From positions 420,888-484,887 of the forward strand of contig NZ_FMTM01000004.1 of assembly GCF_900099775.1 (NCBI RefSeq): a stretch of 64,000 nucleotides of DNA. The letters are read 5' to 3'. Made by a program: the position numbers and the translations under genes. This document shows positions 33,065 through 40,904 of this stretch, piece after piece. The notes beneath the pieces are model-generated. The model did not search any database. It was given only the letters and a program-made list of their open reading frames with translations, and was not told the DNA's origin. Position 1 is the first letter of the stretch, and every line of letters starts with the position of its first letter. The stretch comes from Rhizobium mongolense subsp. loessense. Its GTDB lineage: Bacteria; Pseudomonadota; Alphaproteobacteria; Rhizobiales; Rhizobiaceae.

Positions 33065-33601
33065 ATGGAAAACGAGGACAAGAATTTGGCGAGCCCGACT
33101 TTCGGCGAACCAGCCTCGAAAGGATGGGGGCGGCGCGCAGCGATTGGCGGCGCGGTAGCCGTCGCTGTGGTCGGCGCGGCCGGACTTGCAGCCGCGCGGA
33201 GCGATGTCTTCGGCTTCGGCATGGGCGGTCACATGATGCACGCACATATGGGAGGTGGCGGCTTTATGGAACACCGAATCGGCTCCGTGCTTGACGAAAT
33301 CGATGTGACATCCGAGCAGGAAGACAAGATCTGGGCGATCATCGAGGAGGCGCGCGATGAGATCGGGCCGACTTTCCGGGACTTCCGCGAGACGCGTGAG
33401 CAGGTTATCGAACTCCTCGGTGCTCCTTCTATAGACCGGGCCGCCGCCGAGAAGCTACGCAGTGAGCGCGTCGCGGCCATCGACGCGGCCTCGCGCAAGA
33501 TGACGACTGCTCTGCTCGACGCCGCCGCAGTTTTGACGCCGGAGCAGCGCGTTAAGCTCGTCGAGCATTTGAAAGAGCGCAGGGGTCGCGGCCGGTGGTA
33601 A
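33065..33601 (+). CDS. CpxP/Spy-like periplasmic stress or metal-sensor protein
   Basis: A 178-residue protein; AAAGGAGACTAACG precedes the ATG. One N-terminal membrane helix (residues about 24-46, AAIGGAVAVAVVGAAGLAAA) anchors or exports it. Next come a Met/His-rich segment (GMGGHMMHAHMGGGGFMEH) that could bind metal, and a helical LTxxQ-type domain (LDEIDVTSEQEDKIWAIIEE; VLTPEQRVKLVEHL). This is the Spy/CpxP periplasmic chaperone-sensor group. It is first in an operon with a response regulator and kinase, a CpxP-R-A-like arrangement, so it probably restrains the kinase and is titrated by misfolded protein or metal. Confidence 0.82.
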   Translation: MENEDKNLASPTFGEPASKGWGRRAAIGGAVAVAVVGAAGLAAARSDVFGFGMGGHMMHAHMGGGGFMEHRIGSVLDEIDVTSEQEDKIWAIIEEARDEIGPTFRDFRETREQVIELLGAPSIDRAAAEKLRSERVAAIDAASRKMTTALLDAAAVLTPEQRVKLVEHLKERRGRGRW

Positions 33602-33638
33602 GGCTGAGTGGGCCGCGCGACTGAACGGAGGGAAAGCA

Positions 33639-34337
33639 ATGGCGCAACGGGTCTTGATTGTTGACGACGATACGCGCCTCTCCGCCATGCTCGCTGACTA
33701 TCTCTCCGGCAACGGTTACACCGTCCACGCCGCGGCGACGGCCGCGGCGGGCCTTGCCGACCTTGGCCGCGGGATGGCGGATGTCGTGATCCTCGATGTC
33801 ATGCTGCCGGACCTTGACGGCTTCGAGACCTGCCGGCGCATGCGCGCGGTATCGGACGTGCCGATCTTGATGCTCACGGCCAAAGGTGAAGAGACAGACC
33901 GTATCGTCGGGCTGGAGCTTGGGGCCGACGACTATCTGCCCAAGCCTTTCAATCCGCGCGAATTGCTGGCGCGTCTGAAGGCGATCCTGCGCCGCCGCAA
34001 CGGGAGCGCAGCGGTTTCGCGCTTGCTGCGCTTCGGACGGCTGGAGATCGATCCGGGATCCCGCTCGGTCAGGATCGACGGTAATGAATGTGTCCTGACA
34101 AGCTACCAGTTCGACCTGCTTGTGGCACTTGCCGAAAATGCAGGCCGCACGTTGTCGCGTGAACGGTTGATGGACACGGTCAAGGGCGAGGAGTTGGATG
34201 CGTTCGACCGCTCCATCGACGTCCATATATCACGCATCAGGGCGGCCATCGAAAGCGATCCCAAGCATCCGAGGCGCATCATCACCGTGCGCGGCGCCGG
34301 CTATGTCTTCGCCCGTTTCCAGGACGAAGAGAGATAG
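33639..34337 (+). CDS. OmpR-family response regulator (CpxR-like)
   Basis: A 232-residue regulator; GGAGGGAAAGCA precedes the ATG. The receiver domain has the acidic pair at residues 10-11, phospho-acceptor Asp53 (ILDVMLPDLDG), a Thr switch (MLTAKG) and Lys in YLPKPF. The C-terminal winged helix ends with IDVHISRIRAAIE and VRGAGYVF, the OmpR/PhoB signature. It lies 37 bp after the CpxP-like gene and 2 bp before the kinase gene. The GTAAA-N5-GTAAA box upstream of the operon is its probable target. Confidence 0.93.
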   Translation: MAQRVLIVDDDTRLSAMLADYLSGNGYTVHAAATAAAGLADLGRGMADVVILDVMLPDLDGFETCRRMRAVSDVPILMLTAKGEETDRIVGLELGADDYLPKPFNPRELLARLKAILRRRNGSAAVSRLLRFGRLEIDPGSRSVRIDGNECVLTSYQFDLLVALAENAGRTLSRERLMDTVKGEELDAFDRSIDVHISRIRAAIESDPKHPRRIITVRGAGYVFARFQDEER

Positions 34338-34339
34338 CG

Positions 34340-35602
34340 ATGCGCAGCCGGCTGTTCCTAAAAATCTACCTGACGCTGCTGGCAAGCCTTGCAGCGGTCG
34401 CGCTCGCCAGTGCGGCCTTCGTGTGGCTGGGGCAGGGAGAGGAGGAGTCCAGCTGGCAGAGCCAACGCGCACGCTTCGTCGCCGCACTGATTCCGCCCGA
34501 CATGGACCTGCAGTCGATCCAAGCGACGCTGGAGCGGTTTTCACGCGCATTCGACGCCGACATTGCAGTCTACGACCCGCGCGGTAGGCTGATCGCGAGC
34601 GCCGGCCAGCCGCTTCCGCTCGACGTTTTCGAGGGGCGCTGGCGCCACGGCAGAGGCAGCTTTCACACCATGGTGACGGAGTTGCCCGACGGGCGCGCGG
34701 TGGCAGCGCGCATGGCGCGGCCCTTGCGTCCGTCCGGGCGCAATCCGCTAACCTATCTGGCGTTGATCGCCGGTGTCATTGGGCTTGCCGCCTATCCGGT
34801 GGTGCGCCACCTGACCAGCCGATTGGAGCGGTTACGCAGGGGCGTGGATGCATGGGGGAGGGGCGACTTCGTGGCGCGTGTACCAGCCGACGGCAGCGAT
34901 GAGGTCGCAGCGGTTGCGAAGAGCTTCAACAAGGCCGCCGATCATGTCGAGCGATTGATCAAGTCAAACCGCGCTCTGCTCGCCAATGCCAGCCACGAAT
35001 TGCGCTCGCCGCTTGCGCGCCTTCGCATGGCGATCGATCTTTATGAGCAGGCGCCGGACGAGAACCGCAAGGAGGAGATCGTGCGCAACCTCGCCGAACT
35101 GGACACGCTCGTCGAGGAGATTCTACTGGCGAGCAGGCTCGACCATGTCGAAAAGCTCGATGCGTCCGAGTCGATCGACCTCTTGGCTCTGGTCTCGGAA
35201 GAAGGGGCGCGCCACGGCGTCGAGGTTCTTGGCACGCCCGCGACCGTCATAGGCGATGCGCGCCTGCTCGGCAGGCTCGTGCGCAATCTCATGCAGAACG
35301 CGTTGCGCCACGGCGTCCCTCCCGTCACGGCCAGTGTTGCGCAGGTAGACAATGCGGTGGAACTCAAAATCCGTGACCAGGGCCTGGGCATACCGGATAG
35401 CGAGAGCGTCCGCGTTTTCGAGCCGTTCTACCGGCCCTCGGGGCGAAGCGAGGCCACGGGCGGCTGGGGCTTGGGATTGGCGCTGGTGCGCCAGATCGCC
35501 GAGCGCCATGGCGGCGCAGTCCGTTACGAAGCCCCGTCGGGTGGCGGGGCCTGCTTCGTCGTGACACTTCCAGCGCATCGGGCCGCCCGAAAGATCAAGT
35601 AA
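34340..35602 (+). CDS. membrane sensor histidine kinase (CpxA-like)
   Basis: A 420-residue kinase. TM1 is residues about 7-29 and TM2 about 137-156, enclosing a periplasmic sensor loop of about 105 residues. A HAMP segment follows, then the phospho-acceptor His219 in NASHELRSPL. The ATPase domain has LVRNLMQNALRHG (N box), DQGLGIPD (G1) and GWGLGLALV (G2), all intact. It overlaps nothing but starts 2 bp after the response-regulator stop, so the pair is co-translated. The CpxP-like first gene suggests an envelope-stress or metal input. Confidence 0.92.
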   Translation: MRSRLFLKIYLTLLASLAAVALASAAFVWLGQGEEESSWQSQRARFVAALIPPDMDLQSIQATLERFSRAFDADIAVYDPRGRLIASAGQPLPLDVFEGRWRHGRGSFHTMVTELPDGRAVAARMARPLRPSGRNPLTYLALIAGVIGLAAYPVVRHLTSRLERLRRGVDAWGRGDFVARVPADGSDEVAAVAKSFNKAADHVERLIKSNRALLANASHELRSPLARLRMAIDLYEQAPDENRKEEIVRNLAELDTLVEEILLASRLDHVEKLDASESIDLLALVSEEGARHGVEVLGTPATVIGDARLLGRLVRNLMQNALRHGVPPVTASVAQVDNAVELKIRDQGLGIPDSESVRVFEPFYRPSGRSEATGGWGLGLALVRQIAERHGGAVRYEAPSGGGACFVVTLPAHRAARKIK

Positions 35603-35832
35603 TGTGTGCCGCGCGGCGCCACGGCAGCGGACTTGATGCCGCCGATTGCGAAAACCATCTGGGATCGAGATTTTCGCTTCGCAGCGACTGCGCGTCTGCA
35701 ACGCAACAGGGGCATCTCACTCGATGCGACCTGCGACCTTGCTTACTTCTCAAGCATGCTTGGCGACGATCTTTATCTCACTTCTGGCTCATGGTGCGTC
35801 ATGACGATCCTAGAGCGCCGGCATAACGTGGC

Positions 35833-36516
35833 TCACACACCGTCCTTGACGCGCTCCCAGGCGTTTTTCAGATGCCGTCCAAGCGCCTCCGACAATGCCG
35901 GCTTATTGCGCTGTTCCAGGGCGACGATCATCTCTTCATGCTCGGCAACCGCGGCAGCCCATTTCTCAGGGCCCTCATGACCGACGAAACGGATGCGCTT
36001 CAGCCTCGTTTGCAACGTCGTATGCATGTTCGAGAGCGTTGCGTTGTGCGCCATCTGGACGATTGCGGTATGGATGGCCTGGTTTAGCTTGTAGTAGTTC
36101 AGCCGGTCGCCCGACCTGTATTTGTCCAGCATTTCGTCGTGAAGAGCGCGAACATGGGCGATTTCCTCGGCGGAGCCGACCTCGCATGCGAGCCGTCCGG
36201 CTAGCTCCTCCATTGATTGCAACACCGTCAGCATGTCCTCGACGTCCTTCGGACTGAAGCGCTTTACGACTGCGCCGCGACTGGGGACGAGCTCGACGAG
36301 CCCTTCGCTCGCCAGGTATTTGATCGCCTCACGCAACGGGGTTCTTGAAACGCCAAGCTGCTCACCGAGGTGGCCTTCATGGATGCGGCTTCCCGGCGCG
36401 AGATTACCCTCGATGATCATGTCGCGCAGGTGGTTCACAAGCGTGTCGTGCAAGGCTGTTCGTTGCAGCGGCGCAACGCTGCTGACATCACCCGCACCCA
36501 CGTTGACTGAGTTCAT
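35833..36516 (-). CDS. GntR-family regulator, FadR/FCD subgroup
   Basis: A 227-residue protein from ATG 36516. The N-terminal winged helix reads SRIHEGHLGEQLGVSRTPLR, then EAIKYL (residues about 42-67), and the C-terminal all-helical FCD domain contains the usual metal ligands (Asp and three His, in HDEMLDKYR, NQAIHTAIV and VAEHEEMI). FCD regulators sense organic acids. It is divergent from the PdxA2-TTT operon with a 166-bp gap containing a palindrome, and so is the likely repressor of that operon. Confidence 0.9.
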   Translation of the reverse strand: MNSVNVGAGDVSSVAPLQRTALHDTLVNHLRDMIIEGNLAPGSRIHEGHLGEQLGVSRTPLREAIKYLASEGLVELVPSRGAVVKRFSPKDVEDMLTVLQSMEELAGRLACEVGSAEEIAHVRALHDEMLDKYRSGDRLNYYKLNQAIHTAIVQMAHNATLSNMHTTLQTRLKRIRFVGHEGPEKWAAAVAEHEEMIVALEQRNKPALSEALGRHLKNAWERVKDGV

Positions 36517-36599
36517 CCGGACCACGCTGATTCTCCATATGAGGGCGCTCGCTGAGGTCACCTAATGAAACTCCGCAGCGATCAAGTCAATGGAATATT

Positions 36600-36616
36600 C
36601 TGCATACAGCATGCAG
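36600..36616. promoter_or_regulatory. candidate operator for the divergent GntR/FCD regulator
   Basis: The perfect inverted repeat CTGCAT-ACAGC-ATGCAG is centred in the gap between the regulator and the pdxA2-like gene. Arm length and 5-bp spacer suit an FCD-GntR dimer. It lies about 67 bp before the ATG at 36683. Confidence 0.55.
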
Positions 36617-36682
36617 TGCTCTTGATATTGAATGCCAAACTGGTGTATCTGGTTCTTCGAGGAGAAACATGTGGAGAGGTTC

Positions 36683-37720
36683 ATGACCAAAGACGGCGCA
36701 AGCGAAACGCGTCCAGTAATCGCTCTTGCGATGGGCGATCCGGCCGGCATCAGCCCCGAACTTACCGCGCGCATCATCGCCCTTCCGGAAATCCGCGAGG
36801 CGGCGCATCTTGTCGTGATCGGCGACCGTCGTATTCTCGAGGGCGGAGCAAAGGAAGCGGGCCTCGACTTGAACCTTGCTAGTGCGCCGCTCGACAATTT
36901 CGAGCAGGCGGGTAAGGATCGCCACGTCTTCATCGACCTTGCGCATCTTAGTCCTGCCGACGTGGTCCGCGGCGAGGCGACACTTACAGGCGGCACTTTC
37001 GCCACGACGAACTTCCGCACTGCGCTGAAGCTTGCCGACAGTGGCCGAGCGCATGCCGTCTGCTTTACCCCCTTCAACAAGAAGGCGATGCGTTACGCTT
37101 ATCCGGGCTACGACGACGAAATCCGTTTTGTTGCCGACGTCATCGGTTTTACTGGCAAGGCGCGCGAGTTCAATGTTCTCGAACGCGTCTGGAACGCACG
37201 TGTGACGTCGCACATACCACTGGCGGAGGTTGCGTCGGCTCTGTCGGTGGAGGGGATTGTCGCCGAGCTGGCTCTGACGCAGGCATGCCTGAAGAGCGCC
37301 GGTCACGAAAATCCGCGGATCATCGTCGCGGGCCTCAATCCGCATGCTGGTGATGGCGGCAACTTCGGGACGGAAGAGATTGATATCATCGAACCGGCCG
37401 TGGCAGCCGCGCAAAAAGCCGGTTTCGACGTCGCGGGCCCGTTCCCTGCCGATACCGTCTTTCTGCGCGCGCTCAAGGAAGAGTTTCACGCCGTCCTGAC
37501 CATGTATCACGATCAGGGTCAGATCGCGATGAAACTGATCGGTTTCGACAAGGGCGTGACCATGATAGGTGGCCTGCCGTTCCCGCTATGCACGCCGGCC
37601 CATGGCACGGCCTATGACATCGCTGGAAAGGGCGTCGCCGATGTAGGCGCTAGCCGCGAGGCGTTGCTTCTGGCGGCGCGCATGGCCAGGAGGGCTGCAG
37701 CACTGTCTGCTGCGGCCTGA
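36683..37720 (+). CDS. PdxA2-like 4-phospho-hydroxyacid dehydrogenase
   Basis: A 345-residue protein from ATG 36683 (GTGGAGAGG upstream). It belongs to the PdxA family: GDPAGISPELT at the N-terminus, metal-site His residues in TSHIPLAE, NPHAGDGGN and MYHDQGQ, and the closing PAHGTAYDIAGKG. Genuine PdxA makes pyridoxal precursors. Paralogues called PdxA2 oxidise D-threonate or D-erythronate 4-phosphate and similar compounds in catabolic operons, usually with a kinase of the DUF1537 type. No such kinase is present here. The gene heads a TTT transporter operon, so a catabolic role is far more likely than vitamin B6 synthesis. Confidence 0.88.
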   Translation: MTKDGASETRPVIALAMGDPAGISPELTARIIALPEIREAAHLVVIGDRRILEGGAKEAGLDLNLASAPLDNFEQAGKDRHVFIDLAHLSPADVVRGEATLTGGTFATTNFRTALKLADSGRAHAVCFTPFNKKAMRYAYPGYDDEIRFVADVIGFTGKAREFNVLERVWNARVTSHIPLAEVASALSVEGIVAELALTQACLKSAGHENPRIIVAGLNPHAGDGGNFGTEEIDIIEPAVAAAQKAGFDVAGPFPADTVFLRALKEEFHAVLTMYHDQGQIAMKLIGFDKGVTMIGGLPFPLCTPAHGTAYDIAGKGVADVGASREALLLAARMARRAAALSAAA

Positions 37721-37790
37721 CTTCAGAAATCTGCAGCATCGCCGGCATGGAGGAGGGTTCGTGCCGAATGAGTTCAAAGGAGGAGTAACG

Positions 37791-38783
37791 ATGAAGAAGC
37801 CTTTTTCCATTGCATGCACTATCCTGGCGGCGCTAGGCGCGGCTACCCAGGCATTCGCATTCGAGCCGAACCGCCCGGTCGAGTTCGTCGTCGCCTCGGG
37901 CGCCGGCGGCGGGACCGACAACTTCGCACGCACCATCCAGTCCATCATCACGAAGTACAAGTTGATGGATCAGTCGATGGTCGTCCTGAACAAGGGCGGC
38001 GGCAGCGGCGCGGAAGCGTTTCTCTATGCAAGGCAGAACAAGGGCGACGCGAACAAGCTCTATTTCGGAACGAACAACGCCTATCTGCTGCCCCATGTGG
38101 CGAAGATGGCCTACTCGACCGAGGATCTGACGCCCGTTGCAGCTCTTGCGTTTGACGAATTCCTGATCTGGGTAAAGTCCGATTCCCCATATGGGAAGCC
38201 TACGGACCTTGTTGAGGCCGCCAAGGCAAAGCCTGGAACGGTTGCCTTTGCCGGCAGCCAGTCCAAGGATACGGACGAGACGCTTGTCGCCCTGATCGAA
38301 CAGCAGACTGGCGCGAGCTTCAAGTATGTGCCGTTCAATGGCGGCGGCGAAGTCGGCGTGCAATTGGCGGGTGGTCACGTGGCTGCAAACGTCAACAACC
38401 CGAACGAGAATGTCGGCCAGTGGCAAGCTGGCGCCGTGAAGCCTCTCTGTGTCTTCTCGTCCACGCAGATGGCAAAAAGCGAGCCGATCCATGACGGCAA
38501 GGGCTGGCAGGATATTCCGACCTGCATCGGGGCCGGGATTCCGATCGAATCCTACAAGATGCCGCGCACTGTTTGGACTGCAGCCGATGTTCCGGAGGAT
38601 GCACTCGCCTACTACACCGAGGTTCTTCGCAAGGTGAGCGAAACCTCCGAATGGAAAGAGTATGTGCGCAAGACGTCGCAGACCGGTGATTTTCTGACCG
38701 GCAAGGCGCTCGGCGAATTCATCGCGACCAGCGAGACGAATGCCGTCAAGGTCTTCAAGACCGAAGGCTGGCTCGTCCAGTGA
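37791..38783 (+). CDS. tripartite tricarboxylate transporter substrate-binding protein (TctC family)
   Basis: A 330-residue exported protein; AAAGGAGGAGTAACG precedes the ATG. The signal peptide ends near FAF (residue 24). Family landmarks are ASGAGGGTDNFART, VLNKGGGSGAEA, and AFAGSQSKDTDETLVALIEQ, then NGGGEVGVQLAGGHV. TctC-type proteins (Bug fold) bind citrate, other carboxylates or amides for the TctAB permease. The gene is followed by a strong hairpin and then tctB- and tctA-like genes. Confidence 0.93.
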   Translation: MKKPFSIACTILAALGAATQAFAFEPNRPVEFVVASGAGGGTDNFARTIQSIITKYKLMDQSMVVLNKGGGSGAEAFLYARQNKGDANKLYFGTNNAYLLPHVAKMAYSTEDLTPVAALAFDEFLIWVKSDSPYGKPTDLVEAAKAKPGTVAFAGSQSKDTDETLVALIEQQTGASFKYVPFNGGGEVGVQLAGGHVAANVNNPNENVGQWQAGAVKPLCVFSSTQMAKSEPIHDGKGWQDIPTCIGAGIPIESYKMPRTVWTAADVPEDALAYYTEVLRKVSETSEWKEYVRKTSQTGDFLTGKALGEFIATSETNAVKVFKTEGWLVQ

Positions 38784-38787
38784 GATG

Positions 38788-38816
38788 ATCGGTCCGGCGG
38801 GCGCCGCCGGACCGAT
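38788..38816 (+). terminator. strong hairpin between tctC- and tctB-like genes
   Basis: A perfect 13-bp stem, ATCGGTCCGGCGG with its complement, spans 38788-38800 and 38804-38816 with a GCG loop, and TCTTTCTC follows. It starts 5 bp after the binding-protein stop. This is a rho-independent-terminator-like attenuator that should lower membrane-subunit expression relative to the binding protein. Confidence 0.8.
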
Positions 38817-38840
38817 TCTTTCTCATAGGGAGGATAGCAA

Positions 38841-39335
38841 ATGCACATTAAACGTATCCACATGGAGCTGGTCGCCGCGACACTGACCGCGGGGATCGGA
38901 CTTCTTGCTGCGACAGGCTCGCTCGATCTTGGAGTGGGTTGGGAAAGCTCCGGTCCGCAACCTGGTTATTTTCCCTTTTATGTCGGGCTGATTGTGCTCC
39001 TGGCGAGCGTCGCCTCCGCCGCACAGACGCTTTTTGCACTCCGACGGCACGGGGAAAGGCGCCGCGAGATCTTCTTGGAGGCCGAACAGGTCGGCCGTCT
39101 GGCCTCCTTTCTCTTGCCGATGGCAGTCTTCGTGGTCGTTGCCATCCAGCTTGGCCTTTACGTCGGCAGCGCTCTCTATCTCTTCTACGTCTCGTGGAGA
39201 CAGGGCAAATATCATCCCCTTGCAGCCGTTTCCCTTGGTCTCGGATTTGCCGTGGCGCTTTATGTGATTTTCGAGATCGTCTTCCAGATCCCGCTGCACA
39301 AGGGTCCGGTCGAAAACATGTTCGGCGTTTACTGA
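38841..39335 (+). CDS. TctB-family small membrane subunit
   Basis: A 164-residue protein with four hydrophobic segments (residues about 7-27, 42-62, 83-103, 122-146), the standard TctB topology. AGGGAGGATAGCAA precedes the ATG. A PGYFPFYVG-like TctB sequence (QPGYFPFYVGLIVLLASV) follows the first helix. It stabilises the large TctA subunit and is encoded immediately before it. Confidence 0.9.
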   Translation: MHIKRIHMELVAATLTAGIGLLAATGSLDLGVGWESSGPQPGYFPFYVGLIVLLASVASAAQTLFALRRHGERRREIFLEAEQVGRLASFLLPMAVFVVVAIQLGLYVGSALYLFYVSWRQGKYHPLAAVSLGLGFAVALYVIFEIVFQIPLHKGPVENMFGVY

Positions 39336-39352
39336 ACGACAGGGAGGCTTCG

Positions 39353-40867
39353 ATGGGAAATTTTGGGCTGCTGCTGGATGGATTCCAGATCGCTTTGACG
39401 CCCTACCACATCATGCTCATGGTAGTGGGCGTGATGCTTGGCTTGATCGTCGGCGTACTGCCGGGTCTTGGCGCGCCAAATGGCGTGTCGTTGCTCATTC
39501 CGCTGACGTTCTCGATGGATCCGGTGTCGGCCATCATCCTGCTCGCGTCGATGTACTGGGGTGCCCTGTTCGGGGGATCGACTACCTCCATCCTCTTCAA
39601 CATTCCCGGTGAGCCGAGTTCGGTTGCAACCACGTTTGATGGCTATCCGATGGCCCGTGCAGGCCAGCCCACGCGCGCGCTGACACTTGCCTTCATGTCG
39701 GCGGGCATCGGTGCGCTTGCCGGGGTCGTTGTCATTACGCTTCTGTCTTCGTGGGCAGCAAGCTTCGCCCTGCGTTTCGGCGCACCGGAATATTTTGCCG
39801 TCTATTTCCTTGCCTTCTGCGCCTTTGTCGGGATGGGCAGCGCTGCTCCGTTGAAAACGGTGGTTTCGTTGGGACTTGGGCTTCTCTTCTCGACTGTTGG
39901 CATGGATACGGTCACCGGATCGCTTCGTCTGACATTCGGGCTCGACGTGCTCATTGGCGGCATCAGCTTCCTCGTGGTCGTCATCGGGCTTTTCGGAATT
40001 GGAGAAATCCTCGCGACGGTCCAGGACGGCCACAAATTTCGCGGCCTCTCGTCAAGGATCGATCTGCGCGACGTGCTCCGCACGATCGCTGAACTGCCCA
40101 GATACTTCACCACAGTCATCCGTTCATGCGCGGTCGGGATCTGGATGGGCATCACTCCAGGTGGGCCAACTGCGGCGTCATTCATGAGCTATGGTATCGC
40201 ACGGCAATGCTCCAAGCCGGGCCAGGCCTTCGGCAGCGGGCGTGCGGAAGGTATCGTCGCACCAGAAACGGCCGATCATTCGGCGGGAACGTGCGCGATG
40301 CTGCCGATGCTGGCGCTCGGTTTGCCGAGTTCGGCGACAGCTGCCGTCATGATGGGAGGACTGATGATCTGGGGCCTCACGCCCGGACCGATGCTCTTCA
40401 CAACCAAGCCCGATTTCGTCTGGGGCTTGATCGCCAGCATGTATGTGTCGAACATCGTCGGCGTAATTTTAGTCCTTGCCACGGTGCCGATGTTCGCAGC
40501 GCTCCTGCGTATTCCGTTTTCGATCATCGGGCCAGTCATCGTCGCGATCTGCTTCGTCGGCGCTTATACGGTCTCCAGCGAAACGTTCGACCTCTGGCTG
40601 GTGCTCGTCTTCGGCGTCATGGGCTTCGTCTTCAACAAGCTTGAATTCCCGATTGCGCCGCTGGTGCTTGCCATGGTGCTTGGCCATAAGGCTGAAAATG
40701 CCTTCCATCAATCGATGATCATCTCGGACGGCTCCCTTGGCGTCTTCTTCTCTAATCCGCTTGTCGGGACCATCACCACGCTGGCGCTGGCGCTCGTCGT
40801 CGTTCCCCAGGCCGTCAAACTGCTCTCCCGGTTGCGGCGGCGGGGTGCGGCAGGCTCGGCCCACTAG
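39353..40867 (+). CDS. TctA-family large membrane subunit
   Basis: A 504-residue membrane protein from ATG 39353 (AGGGAGGCTTCG upstream); the frame is open further upstream but only over the tctB gene. TctA hallmarks are GLIVGVLPGLGAPNGVSLL, then GSTTSILFNIPGEPSSVATT, and in the second half TPGGPTAASFMSYGIARQ and GTCAMLPMLALGLPSSATAA, an internal duplication with two glycine-rich helical hairpins. It forms the sodium- or proton-coupled channel with TctB. Confidence 0.95.
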   Translation: MGNFGLLLDGFQIALTPYHIMLMVVGVMLGLIVGVLPGLGAPNGVSLLIPLTFSMDPVSAIILLASMYWGALFGGSTTSILFNIPGEPSSVATTFDGYPMARAGQPTRALTLAFMSAGIGALAGVVVITLLSSWAASFALRFGAPEYFAVYFLAFCAFVGMGSAAPLKTVVSLGLGLLFSTVGMDTVTGSLRLTFGLDVLIGGISFLVVVIGLFGIGEILATVQDGHKFRGLSSRIDLRDVLRTIAELPRYFTTVIRSCAVGIWMGITPGGPTAASFMSYGIARQCSKPGQAFGSGRAEGIVAPETADHSAGTCAMLPMLALGLPSSATAAVMMGGLMIWGLTPGPMLFTTKPDFVWGLIASMYVSNIVGVILVLATVPMFAALLRIPFSIIGPVIVAICFVGAYTVSSETFDLWLVLVFGVMGFVFNKLEFPIAPLVLAMVLGHKAENAFHQSMIISDGSLGVFFSNPLVGTITTLALALVVVPQAVKLLSRLRRRGAAGSAH

Positions 40868-40904
40868 GGCCGGCCGCCGCTTTTTCTTACGAGGTGGAAC
40901 CATC

